Source: Hypoxylon rubiginosum
Taxonomy: Eukaryota > Ascomycota > Sordariomycetes > Xylariales > Hypoxylaceae
Reading direction: 5' to 3'
Assembly (NCBI GenBank): GCA_902806565.1
Contig: CADCXA010000048.1
Location: 330,751-394,750, forward strand
DNA: 64,000 bases
Part shown: piece by piece, positions 45,445 to 55,142 of the stretch
Layout: each line of letters starts with the position of its first letter
Numbering within the stretch: the first letter of the stretch is position 1
Position numbers and translations under genes: made by a program
The notes under the pieces: model-generated
Database searches by the model: none
What the model was told of the DNA's origin: nothing
Seen by the model: only the letters and a program-made list of their open reading frames with translations

Positions 45445-46519
45445 TCATTTTGGGTGTGTTTTATGTAGGTCAATTTCGTCAGCATGATACGTGTACGGAA
45501 TCGGCGCTGCACATGATCTCTTCTCCACTCCGTTCACAACCATCACCGAGGCCCCTCTTCCTGTCTCCTCAGTTAGCTGAGCCTTTAGTTCTTCAATCTC
45601 CAGCCGTGCCTTCTCCTCATCATACGCCTCGGCATGTTCGAAATCAATCATCTTTACATGACCCGTTGATCGCTCTACTACGAAATTATAGCGATTCGCG
45701 TCCCCGTGAACTAAGCCCATGCTATGTAACCTACGCAATGCCGCCTCGCACTCTGGTAGGTTGACTAGTGAAGCATAGTCCCCTTGAATATTTTCTATCA
45801 GGAAGCCTATCGTCCGCCCCTGCTCAGTCAGGTGGCCGAGGAACGCAGGCGCGATAGGAGGCTTATCTGGACATTGATTCTCGGCGATGATCTCGTAAAC
45901 TCTTGTCTCGCGCTCGACCTGGGGAATCCACCATTCAAAAATGGCCATCTTGGAGAATACAGTCCGACCCTCGAACTCGACTTCTTTCACACGTGCGTTG
46001 TGGCTGGATATTCGTGTCAGGACTTAGGTCTTGTTACACAGACCTTAGCCCTTACTATCCAGGAGGTATCGTGACCCCTGGAATAGCGATATCGGGTGTT
46101 TACACCACCAGGGATATCGGAGGCGGAGCTCCCTGGCCTGATAGGCTTCTTTGTCCGTTGTTCCTGTATATACCAAGACGCTTGTAGCTGTTAGGTTTGT
46201 AGCTCCTCGTGGAACAACGTCGTAGTTACCCTTACTGCTTGAACGGTCTCGTGACAATTCGCTTTAATGAGAGGACGTCGATATGCCGGGGATGCCAGGA
46301 TGACTGTATCTGACTCAGTGGTTCATAAGAGATGTCCGATTTGATCTCCCCGCATGGGCTTTGAAATACTCTTATCTTCGTCCAGTCGGCATTTGGAAAC
46401 GGAGGGAGCTTCGGAATTAAAAGGTAAGGTCGGCACAGGGTGAATTCGTCGAAAACGGGATCGGGATGCACAGGAATTGTGAGATAGTGTACTCTCTTTC
46501 TAGCTCGGATACGATACAT
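45445..46519 (-). pseudogene. Protein kinase-like (HGD...N / DFE) gene split by a solo LTR
   Basis: Two minus-strand blocks belong together. Block one is 46519-46257, starting MYRIRARKRVHYLTIPVHPDP and ending in DVLSLKR. Block two is 46014-45445, starting ISSHNARVKEVEFEG. The second block carries LHSMGLVHGDANRYNFVV (catalytic loop) and VKMIDFEHAE (metal loop). Between them lies a 242 bp LTR with ATTCG on both sides. Removing the LTR and one ATTCG rejoins the frame exactly, with no other lesion seen in between. With the LTR in place, translation runs about 8 codons into the LTR and stops. Fungal proteins of this type are often mislabelled alpha-galactosidase A; they are small kinase-like proteins of unknown substrate. 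The true start could be further upstream in another exon. Confidence 0.83.
46015..46256 (+). mobile_element. Solo LTR (242 bp, TGTCA...TGACA) with 5 bp target duplication
   Basis: It starts TGTCAGG and ends CTCGTGACA, so it has the TG...CA ends and short inverted termini of an LTR. ATTCG stands immediately on both sides (46010-46014 and 46257-46261), a perfect 5 bp duplication. A second copy at 58302-58543 has the same length and, by eye, about 95% identity. No internal retroelement sequence remains, so this is the product of LTR-LTR recombination. Confidence 0.93.
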
Positions 46520-47482
46520 CGCTTCGTCTTCCGCGATCTCCTGGTTGAGAACCTCAATCTCTGTTTTTGGTATGAGTAGGCTGATGCATCAGCGAAGGGG
46601 GCCATCATCTTGGGCTCAGCTGGGCTCCAGCTGAGGGGAACGAATTATGGTTGTGTTGCGCGGCGTTTGTGGGATCGACAAATATGGTAAGACGCGCAAG
46701 ATCGTGCAAGGGAGTTTCTGTCCTTAGGGTAGAACGGAAGTCTCCTGGGGGAAAGGGAGAAAAGGGGGTAGTAAGTAACCTACGGAACTGAATATCATTT
46801 ATGAAGTAAGCGAGCCTCGCCCGCTCATCTCAGGTACGAGCCCCTTTAGCAGTAAATAGGCGTTCGCTTATACTACCCTATGCATGCCTCCAAGAGTCCG
46901 CGGCGGCTAGACAATCCGCTGAGCCAGGGTTCCAGTTTTCATTCATCCTCGTGCTGTCTCGCAGCCTTCCAACCATCCACTAGCCTGGGAATCTTTACTC
47001 GAAGTGGCTTTCTGCGATTGGCCAAATTGCCGCCGTGGAAGTGTCGAAACATGCAAGTCCGCCAACGTGTTTGACTGCCCGGCCAAAAACCCGGGCCAGC
47101 CTCACCATCGATCGTAAGAGTTTGTTTTCTTTGAGTCGGGATGCAAGAAAGGCAGCAGGCTCAATCAACTATAAGTATGGCCCGAATCATTGACGAGTTG
47201 GACGGATTATCTTGATCTGCTCTTAACTATCAATTTGTATCTCTCTAAGTCGTCTCATAGTGAGCGCTCTGGCGGATTTAGCATCCGGCATTCATGTTAC
47301 TAACATCTGAATCGCTGGGAATATCGTTTCAGCCTTTTGCCGCGATCTAGAACTCTTTGGAAATTTGGCCCGTAAAGCACCGTGAGTTACTCCCATATGA
47401 TCATATGATGTTTCATCAGTTAACTTACAGCATCACTAGGCTAAGGCCAATAACCCTTACTCTTTCGGTCCATCCAGGAATC
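46520..47482. other. Intergenic, no gene recognised
   Basis: Short frames only. Sequence upstream of 47483 may hold an earlier exon of the small Cys-rich gene: a possible intron runs from GTGAGT at about 47382 to CCATCCAG at about 47478. Confidence 0.4.
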
Positions 47483-47697
47483 ATGTGTACCTAGGTACTC
47501 AAGAGTACAATGTGTACAAATGCGGATGTGTTAACAAGGGCGAATTTCACCAGTGCGATATAAAATATGACGCCCAGTCCAACTTGCAGTGCGATCGGCC
47601 AGGTCGGAGAAACGTGGAGTCGCGTAATTATTGCGCCAAGCACCTAGTAAAGGAAAGCAAGGCGAAGGACGAGTTTAGAGGTCGCGTTCCACGTTAG
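47483..47697 (+). pseudogene. Small Cys-rich protein gene, frame broken next to its start
   Basis: The open frame from about 47485 encodes VYKCGCVNKGEFHQCD, then SRNYCAKHLVKE, a pattern (CGC...GEFxQC...NYCxxHLVKE) I associate with a family of small fungal proteins of unknown role. The natural ATG at 47483 reads only three codons (ATG TGT ACC) before TAG. The stop is created by a TACCTAGGTA palindrome (47488-47497); eight of its bases are in excess relative to a frame that would start MCTQEYN and run into KCGC. Alternatively, an upstream exon joined at about 47479 would bypass the ATG and keep the frame, so the gene may still be alive. No signal peptide is visible. Confidence 0.5.
47488..47497. 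repeat. TACCTAGGTA palindrome at the start of the Cys-rich gene
   Basis: One of the eight identical palindromes. It is followed by CTCA, as is the copy in the APH-like pseudogene when read on the minus strand. Confidence 0.95.
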
Positions 47698-48184
47698 ATC
47701 TGGTGCGGCACCAACATTCTCCGTGTCACGACATAATACCGAGCCACCCTTAACCAGACTGGCTCCCGTCTAAGAGGTTAACGACCGACCGAACAAAAGG
47801 TCTATCACCCTGAAACTGAGAAGAGAGAGATTACCGTGAGAATAATTGATATAAGGACAAGTACGGAGTATGTGGGGGGGGGGGGAAGGTAGGAAGGCGC
47901 ATGATGTTATCTAAAAGGAGGTAGAGATTATATCCAATCAACTTCTCTTTATTTCACTAGTACCGCCATAATTTCACCAGCCAATGAGAAGAAATTCATC
48001 GGACGTGTGCTGAGGTGTGGCTAGCCAATCAATACCGGACTCATCTGTGGCGTAAAGGAAGCTCCCCCTTTTCCCCGGCCGTAGTATGTGATAGTAGTCA
48101 GAAATATTCCCGAAACTTCAACATTCATTGCCCACAGCCTTGTGGGCACTCAGGTTTACCAACTCGCAACCCACCCAGTTCAAC
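47698..48184. other. Intergenic with G-tract and repeat copy B
   Basis: It contains a run of twelve or so Gs at about 47873-47885 and repeat copy B (47934-48085) immediately upstream of the membrane HET gene. No gene seen. Confidence 0.5.
47934..48085 (-). repeat. Dispersed repeat copy B
   Basis: The reverse complement matches 39073-39410 in two blocks (see copy A) but lacks the AT-rich middle. It sits 100-250 bp upstream of the HET gene at 48185, so it may form part of its promoter. Confidence 0.7.
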
Positions 48185-50404
48185 ATGTTTCTCGGCTTCT
48201 GGATACAGTACCCCCTCGGGACGTATTTGAATTGGGAATCTATGTCTGACCGGATCAGGATTACGGGCGTGTATTATTTTCTCAACAACATCGGCGCTGT
48301 TCGTATAATGTCATCCTTGTACTGGAAGCAATTCATTTTACTATTCCATTCTTACTTCCGCAGAAATGTCGACCTTTACCGCGAGTACTGCGCGTGCTCT
48401 GAGTCGCGCCTTTTCCGCTTTTCCGCTTTCATTGTCTATTTCTTGATGAATATCTTCTTAGTTATACCAGTGCCGCTCAGCTTATTCGTTTTAGCCATAG
48501 CCGTTATGGCTGTTTTCATTTGTCTGATTCTCGCCATACTCGTTGCCTGGTTCCTCGGCCTATTAGTGAGCTTCCTTGCCTGGTTCTTACTGTACCGAAT
48601 ACCAGTCTACGACTTCATATACCCCCGTATAAGAACATGGATGCTAAAGCATAACTCAGCTGTCTATCATCGTCTTGCCCCGGGAGATGACATGTCCATC
48701 TCCCATATTCGGCTTGTGTGTATCAAGCCCGGAAGCCTACAGCATGTAGTCGATTGCGAACTTATCACGGAAAACATGGCAACAGCAGAATTTGAAGCTT
48801 TGAGTTACGTGTGGGGCGCAACAATGTTTCCTTACAAGATTCAAGTCAACGGAAAAGATTTTTATGTTACTTACAATCTGTTTTCAGTCCTCTGCGAATT
48901 GCGTCGACCGGACAGAGACAGGATAGTATGGATCGATGCACTATGCATCAACCAAGTCGGCCTTATGAAGACGATCTATTCTAAAGCTTCCGAGGTTATA
49001 GTGTGACTCGGCATGGGTTCAAGAGGTACTACTGACGCATTCAACCTTGCCCGACAATTTGGCAACACGGGAGCCGAGGAGCACCGCAAGCATTTATGGG
49101 AGGAAGTTACGTCCTCTCGGAGCTGGGGTAATATCAGGATGGAATTTAACAAAATCCTGTCCCATGAATGGTGGACTCGAGCCTGGATCATTCAAGAAGT
49201 TGCGGTTGCCCGGCGCGTACTCGTTCGAAGAGGCTCGGCGCAGCTAGATTGGGATGCCCTTCAACACCTATTCACATACAGGCCATTTCAAGAAAACTTC
49301 TCGTCCCAATCATCGACGGATTTCGCTGATGCAGTTCAGCAATTGCGCAACGGACTCTCTGACAGCGTAAATCCGATGACACTCTTTGACCTGGTTTACG
49401 AGTTCCGCCACCAATTTGCAACTTTTGGTTCCGACAAAATCTACGCCGTCCTCGGCTTGTTGCCCCCTGGCTGTTCCACAACGGTGTCCCCCGACTACAG
49501 CAGATCTCCCGAACAGGTTTTCCTCGACTTTACCTTGGCGAGTATCGCGGAGAACAAGAACTTTGCTGTAGTGGCTCTAGCTCCGGGAGCTACGCTTAAC
49601 GGTGTGAGCTGGTGCCGTGATTGGCGAATTTTAAACGACGGTTTCGGCTTCGCTCCGGTCGAGTGCTTTTCGATGTACGATTTACCTCCGATGAGGAGTT
49701 ACTGTACAACTGGAAATTCTGAACCGTGTATCGAAGCTGAACTGAGCCAGCGTACACTCAAGGTGAAAGGGTTCGAGTTGGATGTCGTTGCTAAGGGAGG
49801 AGAAACTACATTCAATCTCGGCAGTCGGCAGAAGCACCGCTGGATCTATATTCTATTGGACTGGGAACGCGTAGCTGGTGGGCCTTGGTCGTCGTCTTCT
49901 GATGAACATCTTGCTTTGTCTGACTCTTTCAATCGTACAATTGTGGCTGACAGATGGGCAGAGGGTATTGTCGATTGGAGAGCAGAGTCCGAAGCCTTGG
50001 ACTCATCCTTTCTTCCGGAGGAGGAAAACTATGTGAAAGCTGTAGGATGTGCTGGAATAAACCGTCGATTTTTTGTTACCCGGAAAGGGAGGTTCGGCCT
50101 AGGTCCATGGAATCTCAAAGTAGGCGATGTTGTGGTCGCGGTTCTTGGGAGTACAGTGCCACTAGTGCTAAGACGGGACGATGGGGTCAAAATAAACCGG
50201 TGGGAACGATGGATGAATGGGTTTAAGCTATATCAATACCCTAAGGAGTTAGGTCGCGAGAGTGGGACGAGAGAAGAGTCCAAAAACGAGTTTTGGAAGG
50301 TAGTTGGCGAGGCGTACTGTGATGGGTTCATGTATTACGAAGGAGACATTGGCAAGGACATACATGATGGCAAAGTGAAGGTTATGGATTACAACCTTTG
50401 TTGA
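48185..50404 (+). pseudogene. HET-domain protein with N-terminal membrane segments, one in-frame TGA
   Basis: One frame runs from the ATG at 48185 to 50404 (740 codons) with a single stop, TGA at 49004-49006. Residues about 85-150 are strongly hydrophobic (two or three membrane spans), unusual for HET proteins. The HET core follows: EALSYVWGATMFPYKIQVNGK, RIVWIDALCINQ, then VGLMKTIYSKASEVIV-stop-LGMGSRGT, WTRAWIIQEV and FGSDKIYAVLGLLP. Family members have Trp (TGG) where TGA stands (the VWLG motif), and about nine residues normally found between INQ and the next Gln-Val are missing. Both suggest inactivation, but everything downstream is intact and under no further decay, so the mutation is recent, or TGA is read through (the context is TGA-CTC). 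A sequencing error is also possible. Confidence 0.8.
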
Positions 50405-51535
50405 AGTCACCTGGAAAACACTCGCCACAAATTCACGAGATGAAACGTATACTCCTGGGGCTGGTTTCTGTGGAAAATGAACTTGCGGTCATTTCGGACT
50501 TGAGGGCTACTGGCGTTTTCAAGGGACCCATGAAGGGCGTGAGTTATATTACTAAGACGACCGACTGACTCCCACATCGTATGTCCGCGTATGCTACGAG
50601 CATCGCGCTCGAAACTGAAAAGAGACTCATAAAGGACAATACTATATCTCGGAATCGATTAGAGAGGTTTCTGTTGAAGAGGTAAAAGTATATCTCGTCA
50701 AGATTTGAATAGATAACTCGAGGGCGGAGAAGAACCCTTGCATCAAGTTCAAGAGCTTCGAGCAGGAAGTCAAAGACCAGTGATGTTCTGCCTCGCCCTT
50801 CACTCTGATGAAAACTTGGAGCTACACATATGTGATGCCACAAATATGAATCCAGAATCACGTCTAAACTAGTGGCTAACCATACATTACGTACTTACCT
50901 ATAGTAAAACTGGGGTTTCGGCGCACAGGACTCGATATGGCAGTGCGACGATGGCCGCTGATGGCATACAACTTTAAAGACGAGAATAGATATGCCGCCA
51001 ACCTAGGCGTTGGCCATGTGGGCTGTGCATGTAAGAGGAAGTTATGTTTGTAGTCTGCCCAATCCCGTCGCAGCATGGACATCAATAAAGTGAAAACAGA
51101 GAGCAGATCCTCCATCTCCATAAGCAAAGAGACAAAACGCCCCGCATTGGAATGTTACAGTTTAGAGATATTTCCAAGTCAGCTAACAAGACATCGCAGA
51201 ATGTCGATCTTGCTTCTGTACTGACTCAGCTCGCAAGATGTTCCCATTGAGAAGACCGCAAGAAACTTCCATTTCAGGTGATAGGGCTAGGAACATAGCC
51301 TTAGCCAGGGAGAAGCTGAAAGATCTGCGATGCCTACATGGTTGTGAGGCTGACTCGATTATATAAGTGAAGATATCAATGGTCATATATAAGTCGTCTC
51401 TCCATCCCGAGTCTTTGGATTCATGACAGAAAGCTCCAGAGTCGCATCACTTGAGATTCACCAATAACGTAATCTTTATCGTTCTCCCATCGAGACACAT
51501 ACCACTTCAAACACATCGCCAAATATATCCGCACA
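50405..51535. other. Intergenic, possible minus-strand coding relics
   Basis: Open minus-strand stretches (50544-50861, 50876-51127, 51183-51386) have no recognisable motif and no consistent splice signals. I make no gene call. The last 200 bases hold the promoter of the secreted-protein gene. Confidence 0.4.
51386..51393 (+). promoter_or_regulatory. TATA box of the secreted-protein gene at 51536
   Basis: TATATAAG stands about 150 bases upstream of the ATG. A second TATATAAG-like stretch lies about 30 bases further up (51359-51366). Confidence 0.5.
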
Positions 51536-52390
51536 ATGTTCTCCCGCTTAGTATCCACGGTCTGCCTCGCAGCACCGCTCTTCGCGTCTCTAGCTTCTGC
51601 AAACCCGTTTCCTGTACGTTTCAGTCTCTCAGTGCTTGCGCAGGTACGGTACCTATACGGCCACCAATAAATTTGACATAAGATCAAGGATCTAGTATCG
51701 CCCCGCCAGGCTGAAGATGGCGTAACGATGAAGAACTTCGGGTACTTCTGGCGTGGGGTCACGGACCGTGACGAGGCTCTGAACAAGAAGTTCCCACCCC
51801 AGTCCTCCTACGACAGCCCCGGGGACTTCGCGCCGAAGGGACATCTTGGCATGTACTTCTGGTCGAACCAAGAAGATGCGGAGGACTGGTGCACCGGTCA
51901 TTACGCAGGCAAGGAATGCTACGCCGTCGAGTACGAGTGGGCGCCCCCCGCCCCTCCGGCACTCTCAGTCTACCAGTTTCCACACACTGGGAACGTGGAC
52001 TACGTCCCCGTATGTATACCCAGCTATCTAGATTGCATCAACTCCATTAGTACCTTCTGCTAACGCTTAGTGCCTCAGTTCGTCACGCACAACTGGAATT
52101 CACCAGAACCTGACGGGTCTTGGACCCAGTTTGACGTAATCGAGGGTCCCCTTTCTGTCGGTAGGTCAACTCCTCGGTGTACCGAAATAGCCTTCCGAAT
52201 CCCCGAACTAACAGCAGCCGCAGGAAAGTACCAGCCGAGTGATGTGCTCTACCAGTATTGCATCGTCCACCAGCAGGCAATAATGTACCTAACCCAGGTC
52301 GGTGTGCACCGAGTGCAGAAAAGGGAGGTCAAGACTGTCAAGAGAGCTGAGAAGATCAAGGCGATGCAGCAGGTGACCCGTGCACTTTAG
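51536..52390 (+). CDS. Secreted protein of unknown family (effector candidate)
   Basis: Exons 51536-51613, 51683-52009 and 52079-52390 give 238 residues. Introns are 51614-51682 (GTACGT...AAG) and 52010-52078 (GTATGT, GCTAAC branch site, CAG). Residues 1-22 (MFSRLVSTVCLAAPLFASLASA) are a signal peptide. A dibasic-type site PRQ follows near residue 33. The mature domain starts FGYFWRGVTDRDEALNKKF, continues GMYFWSNQEDAEDWC, and ends with a basic tail (KREVKTVKRAEKIKAM). I do not recognise the family. An aromatic-Arg-Gly start followed by a strand-rich body is loosely reminiscent of ADP-ribosyltransferase-type folds, but I see no full catalytic set and do not assign that function. It converges with another secreted-protein gene on the minus strand. 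Confidence 0.72.
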
Positions 52391-52715
52391 ATTGCACTTT
52401 GAATTTTAGAGTTCCAAGTTTAAGTATAGGCAGAGCATAGAATTGGTTGGAAAGGCTTTAGCAGTGCTAGAGTCATGTATTATAGACAGCTTCGAGAGCT
52501 AGCATCTCAATGAAGGATAGTTTCCTAAGCAAGATCTTCTCCCTTTCGTCATTCTCCCGACTGCTCTGGCTTTCGGACTTTCGATACGGGGCATATTCAT
52601 TCAGCTGCTCTAGGTAGAAGCACGCGGATCCGTGTGTGGGTGATGGTCTGCTCGACCCGGAACCGGCGACAAATGATCGCCATCCAAGCCCGAGCTCCTC
52701 ACCACCGACAGGAGG

Positions 52716-53193
52716 CTACGAAGCCTGAACATGGAAATTGAGGGTGCCCGAGTACGAGGTGTAGTGGCCGTTCTGGTAGTCGTATGCTGTTGAAAAGGTG
52801 TAAAGATATGTCTCGCCTTCGCGACTATCGAAGACCTCCACCGGCCAAGTAAAGCTCCCGTCGGTGAAATTGACTTGTTCTAAAGAAATTTGAAGATGGT
52901 CAGTTATATAACAAGTCCCAAAGCTAACATACAAGTTTTTAATACTAACCATTAAGAACGTGATATATTTGTTCAAAATTCCAAACGTCGTTCATGCCAT
53001 CTTTCATAATGATCGGGGTCGTCAAGAATGTTTCCAGCGTTAGTCTGAAGGTATCTGTTCTATCTTCGGGATTCCATTTCACCACAAGGTCAGTGCCTTC
53101 GCCGACATAAGCGCCGGACGGTAGGCCGAGCGTCCACTGAGTGTAGCCTTGCGCAACTCCAGCGAGTAAGGCGGGGATTATCAATAACCTCAT
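52716..53193 (-). CDS. Small secreted Kre9/Knh1-like beta-sandwich protein
   Basis: Exons on the minus strand are 53193-52950 and 52879-52716 (intron 52880-52949, GTTAGT...TTTAG), giving 135 residues. Residues 1-16 (MRLLIIPALLAGVAQG) are a signal peptide. The body has the pattern of the Kre9/Knh1 N-terminal (Ig-like) domain: W..G.PSGAYVGEGTDLVVKWNPED, then L.L, then NFTDGSFTWPVEVF and GETYLYTFS. There is no GPI-type tail, so it would be a free secreted single-domain protein. An N-glycosylation site is at NFT. Function in cell-wall assembly is inferred from the domain only. A TTTAAAT box lies about 120 bases upstream on its strand. Confidence 0.7.
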
Positions 53194-55142
53194 AGTGGAC
53201 CGGATGAATTATCGTCGCTTGTCGCTGGTTATCGCTGCTTGTCGCTGCTTGTTTGTTGCCGATAGAGAAGAGGTGATCTACTCACTTTAGAAGAAAACGG
53301 AAAAGCACCATGCTTTAAATACCTGGGTTTCATACGGCCATTCCTTTCGTTGGAGAGAATAAACGACGGCCTGCGCCTCGATGTCTACGAGCGAAATTCG
53401 GCTGCCCAGAGCTAGATCCGCGATGGGCGTAAGGTATTGCGAATTATCAAAGCCTACCGTTCTTTGGCTTGGCATGCATCGAGCGCGTAGTTGCTTACTA
53501 GTCGGCCGAAATAGAATAGTAATTGATTTCAAGTGAGCTCAGACCGTGAATTTGTCTACACGGTAGTTTTTTTAATGCGGCGGTTAGTTTATTGATATTC
53601 GCTGGCCTGACCGCCCCCCTGAGATGGCCCCTGAGATGGCCCTTGGGATGAGCTCGCTAGAATAGACGCAGGCATCGTGTCACCAAGACCTAACTCCCCT
53701 AAGAGTTGTAGCCAGGCACCGTAAAGGTACGCGTGGAATTTCCTCCCTGGCCGCTGTATAGACGTGTGTAAAACGTACCTAAGGTATGTACTAAGTAGGT
53801 AGATAACCCATTCATCGCTTTGACGCGATCTAGAGCCTCCCATTGATACCTGCAGTATAGTCGACCCCGTTTATGGATGGCACCTCCCGCAACTTGGGTA
53901 GGTGGGTTTCCTCTCGCATTCTAATAGATCTCGTGTCGTGTTCGATGGCGTTCCTCTACGAGACGTAAGGCGAGCTTAAGAAATTTAATGGAGGCCGAAA
54001 GACGCGACGAATTTAACAAACGCCATGACTGATATTTGCTTTCGTAAACTTGGGGCTGGCGAGACTTTTACTTTAGGTATCGCGGTCTATGAGATGGGCT
54101 GCGAATAATCTACGAGACTGAAAGGCTTGCGCTGTGAGACTGACGATTCTCTGCCTACTTCTATCTACGTCCGAGCTGTAGCATTCTAGGATTCGACTCC
54201 TGGGATGAACTGGCAGTGTAGGCTCGTAGTCTGTCTGTTTGCCTACCTAGGTAGATACTATATCTTGCCACCTAACCGCCGCTTTAAGCGCTTTTGCTAC
54301 GTAGTGTTGGTACGAAAGCTTCAATCTGATATATCTCCCACCAACCACCTGGAGCCAACGCATTTATTCTTCGTATTTAGACTTTACCAAGTTCTCTGAC
54401 TATGGGACTCCTTATTCAGGTATCCAGTAAAAGGGTCCGTGTGACATAACGTGAAAGATTTAAGTAATAATACCAGGTTAGTTACAGCGACTGAAACGGT
54501 TTTGTATTTCAAAGGTATCAGGTTGCCCTTTTTAGAAATTGTTCAAGATACACTTGACGAAACATTCGGAGATGCCATCTAATAAGGATCGACTGTACCT
54601 CGCCCTCTACGCTCGTAGCTGAGCCGCAAAAATGCCAGGTGGGGAAGACAAGTACAGAACACCCGAACCTAGTCATAGCCTTTAGCTGATGTTTATCAGG
54701 TATCACTGGTCATTTATCATCGGCCCAAAGAGCGAATCAACGAGTGCAAGCGGAAGACGATACCACGCGAAAGAGACAATGCAGAATGTTGATGGAGTTG
54801 TTAAGAGTGTTTGAGCATTCGGGGACTGCCATATATCTCTTCAGCCAAGATCTGCGATTCTTATCCGGATAATGATTGGCAAGGTTGCTGATAAAGCACG
54901 ACTCCAGGAGGCTTTCGCTAAAACCCCCATACGTGCCGGCCTTGAAGGGTACGATGATTAGAATTGCGTCTTTTGGATTGAAGAGGCACTGAGCCGGGCT
55001 GCTCGTGACGGCAAGGCGTTGGGGAGCTGTCATACTGATTGGACATATGTGAAAGATACTGCCATGTGGTACGTTGCGAAGAAGGCTGTTGATCATCGAT
55101 TCGGGAAGGAAACGATTGCTTGAAAGGCAATAATAGAGAGAA
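53194..55142. other. Intergenic, no gene recognised
   Basis: It contains palindrome copies at 53776-53786 (11 bp form) and 54244-54253, and three short GGCCC(C/T)TGAGATGG repeats at about 53618-53650. The minus-strand frame 54737-55140 beyond the APH stop is open but matches nothing I know. Confidence 0.45.

Noticed and set aside
50544..51386. Possible minus-strand gene in three open segments
   Set aside because: The segments are separated by stops without matching donor and acceptor sites, and none shows a known motif.
54737..55140. Open minus-strand frame downstream of the APH stop
   Set aside because: It overlaps the APH coding strand in another frame, has no start of its own in clear sequence, and no motif is recognisable.
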